DNA of 32,143 nucleotides. Source: an uncultured Anaerolineae bacterium (lineage in GTDB: Bacteria > Chloroflexota > Anaerolineae > JACIWP01). The DNA lies in NCBI GenBank assembly GCA_938049385.1, contig CALIBQ010000055.1, positions 1 through 32,143 of the forward strand, given 5' to 3'. Below, one piece after another: positions 30,844-32,143 of this stretch; the stretch's first letter is position 1; every line of letters begins with the position of its first letter. The notes under the pieces were generated by a model that was not told the origin of the DNA, did not search any database, and was given only the letters and a program-made list of their open reading frames with translations. The position numbers and the translations under genes were made by a program.

Positions 30844-31884
30844 TTGCGCACCATCGAATGGCATAACGGCCGGGTCAGGATGATTGACCAGCGTCTCCTG
30901 CCGCTCGAATATCGAGTGGTGGAGTACGATGATTATCATCAGGTGGCGGAGGCCATTCGGGATATGGTGGTGCGGGGGGCGCCGGCTATCGGCGCCGCGG
31001 CCGCCTTCGGGCTGGCGCTGTCGGCCAGGCAGAGCCGCGCGGAGAACGTGCCGGCACTCATGGCCGACCTGGAACAAGCGGCCGAGGTCCTGCGCCGCAC
31101 ACGTCCTACGGCCGTCAATCTGAGCTGGGCGCTGGAACGCATGCTGCGACGCGCTCGCGCCGGCCGTTGGGGGAGCGTGACCGAACTCACCACCGCGCTC
31201 GAGGCTGAGGCGCTGGCGATAGCGGATGAGGACGTGCAGGTCAACCGCCGCATTGGGGAGGTCGGGGCGGCTATCGTGCCGGACGGGGCCAACATCCTGA
31301 CCCACTGCAACGCCGGCGCCCTGGCGACGGTGGAATACGGCACGGCCCTGGGTGTGGTGCGCATGGCGGTGGAGCAGGGCAAGCGGGTGCATGTCTGGGT
31401 GGATGAGACGCGCCCGCGCCTGCAGGGTGCCCGGCTGACCGCTTGGGAATTGATGCGCGACGGCATCCCCATGACGTTAATCGCGGATAATGCCGCCGGC
31501 CACCTGATGCGCGCCGGCAGGGTTGACCTGGTGCTTTTCGGCGCCGATCGCGTGGCCGCCAACGGCGATGTGGCCAATAAAATCGGGAGCTATCAATTGG
31601 CAGTGCTGGCCAAAGAGAACGGCATACCCTGCTATGCGGTCTCTCCTATCTCCACCATCGACCTCTCGCTGGCCACCGGTGATGAGATTCCCATCGAGGA
31701 GCGCCCCGCGGAAGAGGTGACGGTGATTGACGGCCGGCGCATCGCCCCGGAGGGCGTGCCGGTGTACAACCCCGCCTTCGATGTCACGCCGCATCGCTAT
31801 CTGACGGGCATCATCACGGAAAACGGGATTGCCTATCCTCCGTACGGCGTCAGCCTGCGCAAGATGGTGAACGGAGGAGGATAG
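30844..31884 (+). CDS. mtnA: Methylthioribose-1-phosphate isomerase
   Basis: The protein has 346 residues from TTG 30844, chosen because GGAGG (30833-30837) is six bases in front; an in-frame TTG at 30817 falls in the terminator T-run. Family motifs: [19 protein letters not shown] near residues 39-57, [21 protein letters not shown] with the catalytic Cys, [44 protein letters not shown] with the catalytic Asp, and [22 protein letters not shown] at the C-terminus. It isomerises 5-methylthioribose-1-phosphate to methylthioribulose-1-phosphate in methionine salvage. Related aldose-1-phosphate isomerases (eIF2B-like) are the main alternative, but the SAM riboswitch in front strongly supports MtnA. 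No other salvage gene follows before the IS element. Confidence 0.95.
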   Translation: MRTIEWHNGRVRMIDQRLLPLEYRVVEYDDYHQVAEAIRDMVVRGAPAIGAAAAFGLALSARQSRAENVPALMADLEQAAEVLRRTRPTAVNLSWALERMLRRARAGRWGSVTELTTALEAEALAIADEDVQVNRRIGEVGAAIVPDGANILTHCNAGALATVEYGTALGVVRMAVEQGKRVHVWVDETRPRLQGARLTAWELMRDGIPMTLIADNAAGHLMRAGRVDLVLFGADRVAANGDVANKIGSYQLAVLAKENGIPCYAVSPISTIDLSLATGDEIPIEERPAEEVTVIDGRRIAPEGVPVYNPAFDVTPHRYLTGIITENGIAYPPYGVSLRKMVNGGG

Positions 31885-31909
31885 CCGGCGGCTGTCTCAC
31901 ATCTAGAAC

Positions 31910-32143
31910 CTATTTCATAATTCGATCGATGCACCATAGAATGATGGCAATCAAGCAAAAGGCTTTATACATATGCACATCACGGTCATAGCGAACTACC
32001 ACACGACGGCAGTTGTCCATCCAAGCAAAACAGCGCTCCACAATCCACCGTTGCCTATAGCTAGGCCCCACGGTAATCGGTCGGCCCCGCTTGGGCTTGA
32101 CCCGTTTGTGTCGCTCAAAGGTGGGAATGACTGGCTTGATCCC
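31910..32143 (-). CDS. IS5-family transposase, C-terminal fragment (cut by window edge)
   Basis: The frame is open from the window edge to a TAG at 31910-31912 and encodes 77 residues. PKRGRPITVG is followed by RQRWIVERCFAWMDNCRRVV and RYDRDVHMYKAFCLIAIIL. The R-x-R-W-I/V-V-E-R-x-F-A-W pattern with the catalytic Glu, then RYxR and a hydrophobic AFCxxA helix, is typical of IS5-type (IS427-like) DDE transposases. Codon use is more AT-rich than in the neighbours, a sign of foreign origin. The element end is probably just past the stop codon (AGAACCTATTTCATAA near 31905-31920), about 20-30 bases after mtnA. The rest of the element is outside the window. Confidence 0.85.
   Translation of the reverse strand, partial: GIKPVIPTFERHKRVKPKRGRPITVGPSYRQRWIVERCFAWMDNCRRVVVRYDRDVHMYKAFCLIAIILWCIDRIMK

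Noticed and set aside
1-32143. CRISPR arrays, tRNA or rRNA genes, phage genes, toxin-antitoxin pairs
   Set aside because: I looked through both strands and saw no regularly spaced repeats, no tRNA-like TTCGA arm with CCA end, no rRNA sequence and no phage or toxin-antitoxin gene that I could support.

Overview
The window is a GC-rich bacterial chromosome segment. It is gene-dense, with no gene-free stretch longer than about 300 bases and no tRNA, rRNA or CRISPR that I can recognise. The gene mix suggests an anaerobic or facultative Chloroflexota (Anaerolineae-like) bacterium: DUF2723 and YfhO membrane proteins, a Lon with an acidic N-terminal extension, GlcDEF plus LarA, an indolepyruvate:ferredoxin oxidoreductase and a SAM-I riboswitch on mtnA. 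That taxonomic call is an inference from style and content, not from a marker gene. Shine-Dalgarno sites are strong (GGAGG type) and many promoters are sigma70-like, often with an extended -10 (TGn before the -10 hexamer).

Layout. 1-990: the tail of an IS630-type transposase, then a four-cysteine Fe-S protein and a small zinc-ribbon protein, both on the plus strand. 1066-2503: a promoter and a secreted TPR protein. 2511-4922 (minus): a DUF2723 membrane protein with two tandem C-terminal domains, transcribed from a promoter preceded by a 24-bp tandem repeat. 5068-7212 (minus): a hybrid PAS sensor histidine kinase. 7403-15443 (minus): a seven-gene co-directional cluster which, in transcription order, encodes a UROD-family protein, a MoaD/ThiS-like sulfur-carrier-like protein, a class V (alanine/serine-glyoxylate type) aminotransferase, GlcF, GlcD, GlcE and LarA. 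15607-17668 (plus): a YfhO-type membrane protein with its own promoter. 17678-20318 (plus): lon with a structured leader and an intrinsic terminator. 20358-21857: two convergent orphan genes. 22127-23059 (plus): a GalE-like epimerase. 23114-30453 (minus): eight co-directional genes which, in transcription order, encode a PIG-L deacetylase, a helical protein, IorA, IorB, a pyruvate-kinase-C-like protein, a GNAT protein, a HAD hydrolase and an FAD oxidoreductase; the last also has an internal promoter. 30577-31884 (plus): SAM-I riboswitch, terminator and mtnA. 31910-32143 (minus): the tail of an IS5-type transposase.

How the genes may work together. The 7.4-15.4 kb cluster looks like a 2-hydroxyacid (glycolate or lactate) oxidation module. 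GlcDEF would oxidise the hydroxyacid, LarA would interconvert its stereoisomers, and the aminotransferase could turn glyoxylate into glycine. The roles of the MoaD-like and UROD-like proteins there are unexplained, and that is the most interesting open point. The 23-30 kb cluster has arylpyruvate:ferredoxin oxidoreductase (IorAB) as its recognisable core, which points to aromatic amino acid fermentation. mtnA belongs to methionine salvage and is under SAM control.

Other features: the hexamer GCCGGC is far more frequent than base composition predicts, a family of C-rich/G-rich hairpin elements is scattered between genes, and transposase remnants lie at both ends of the window.
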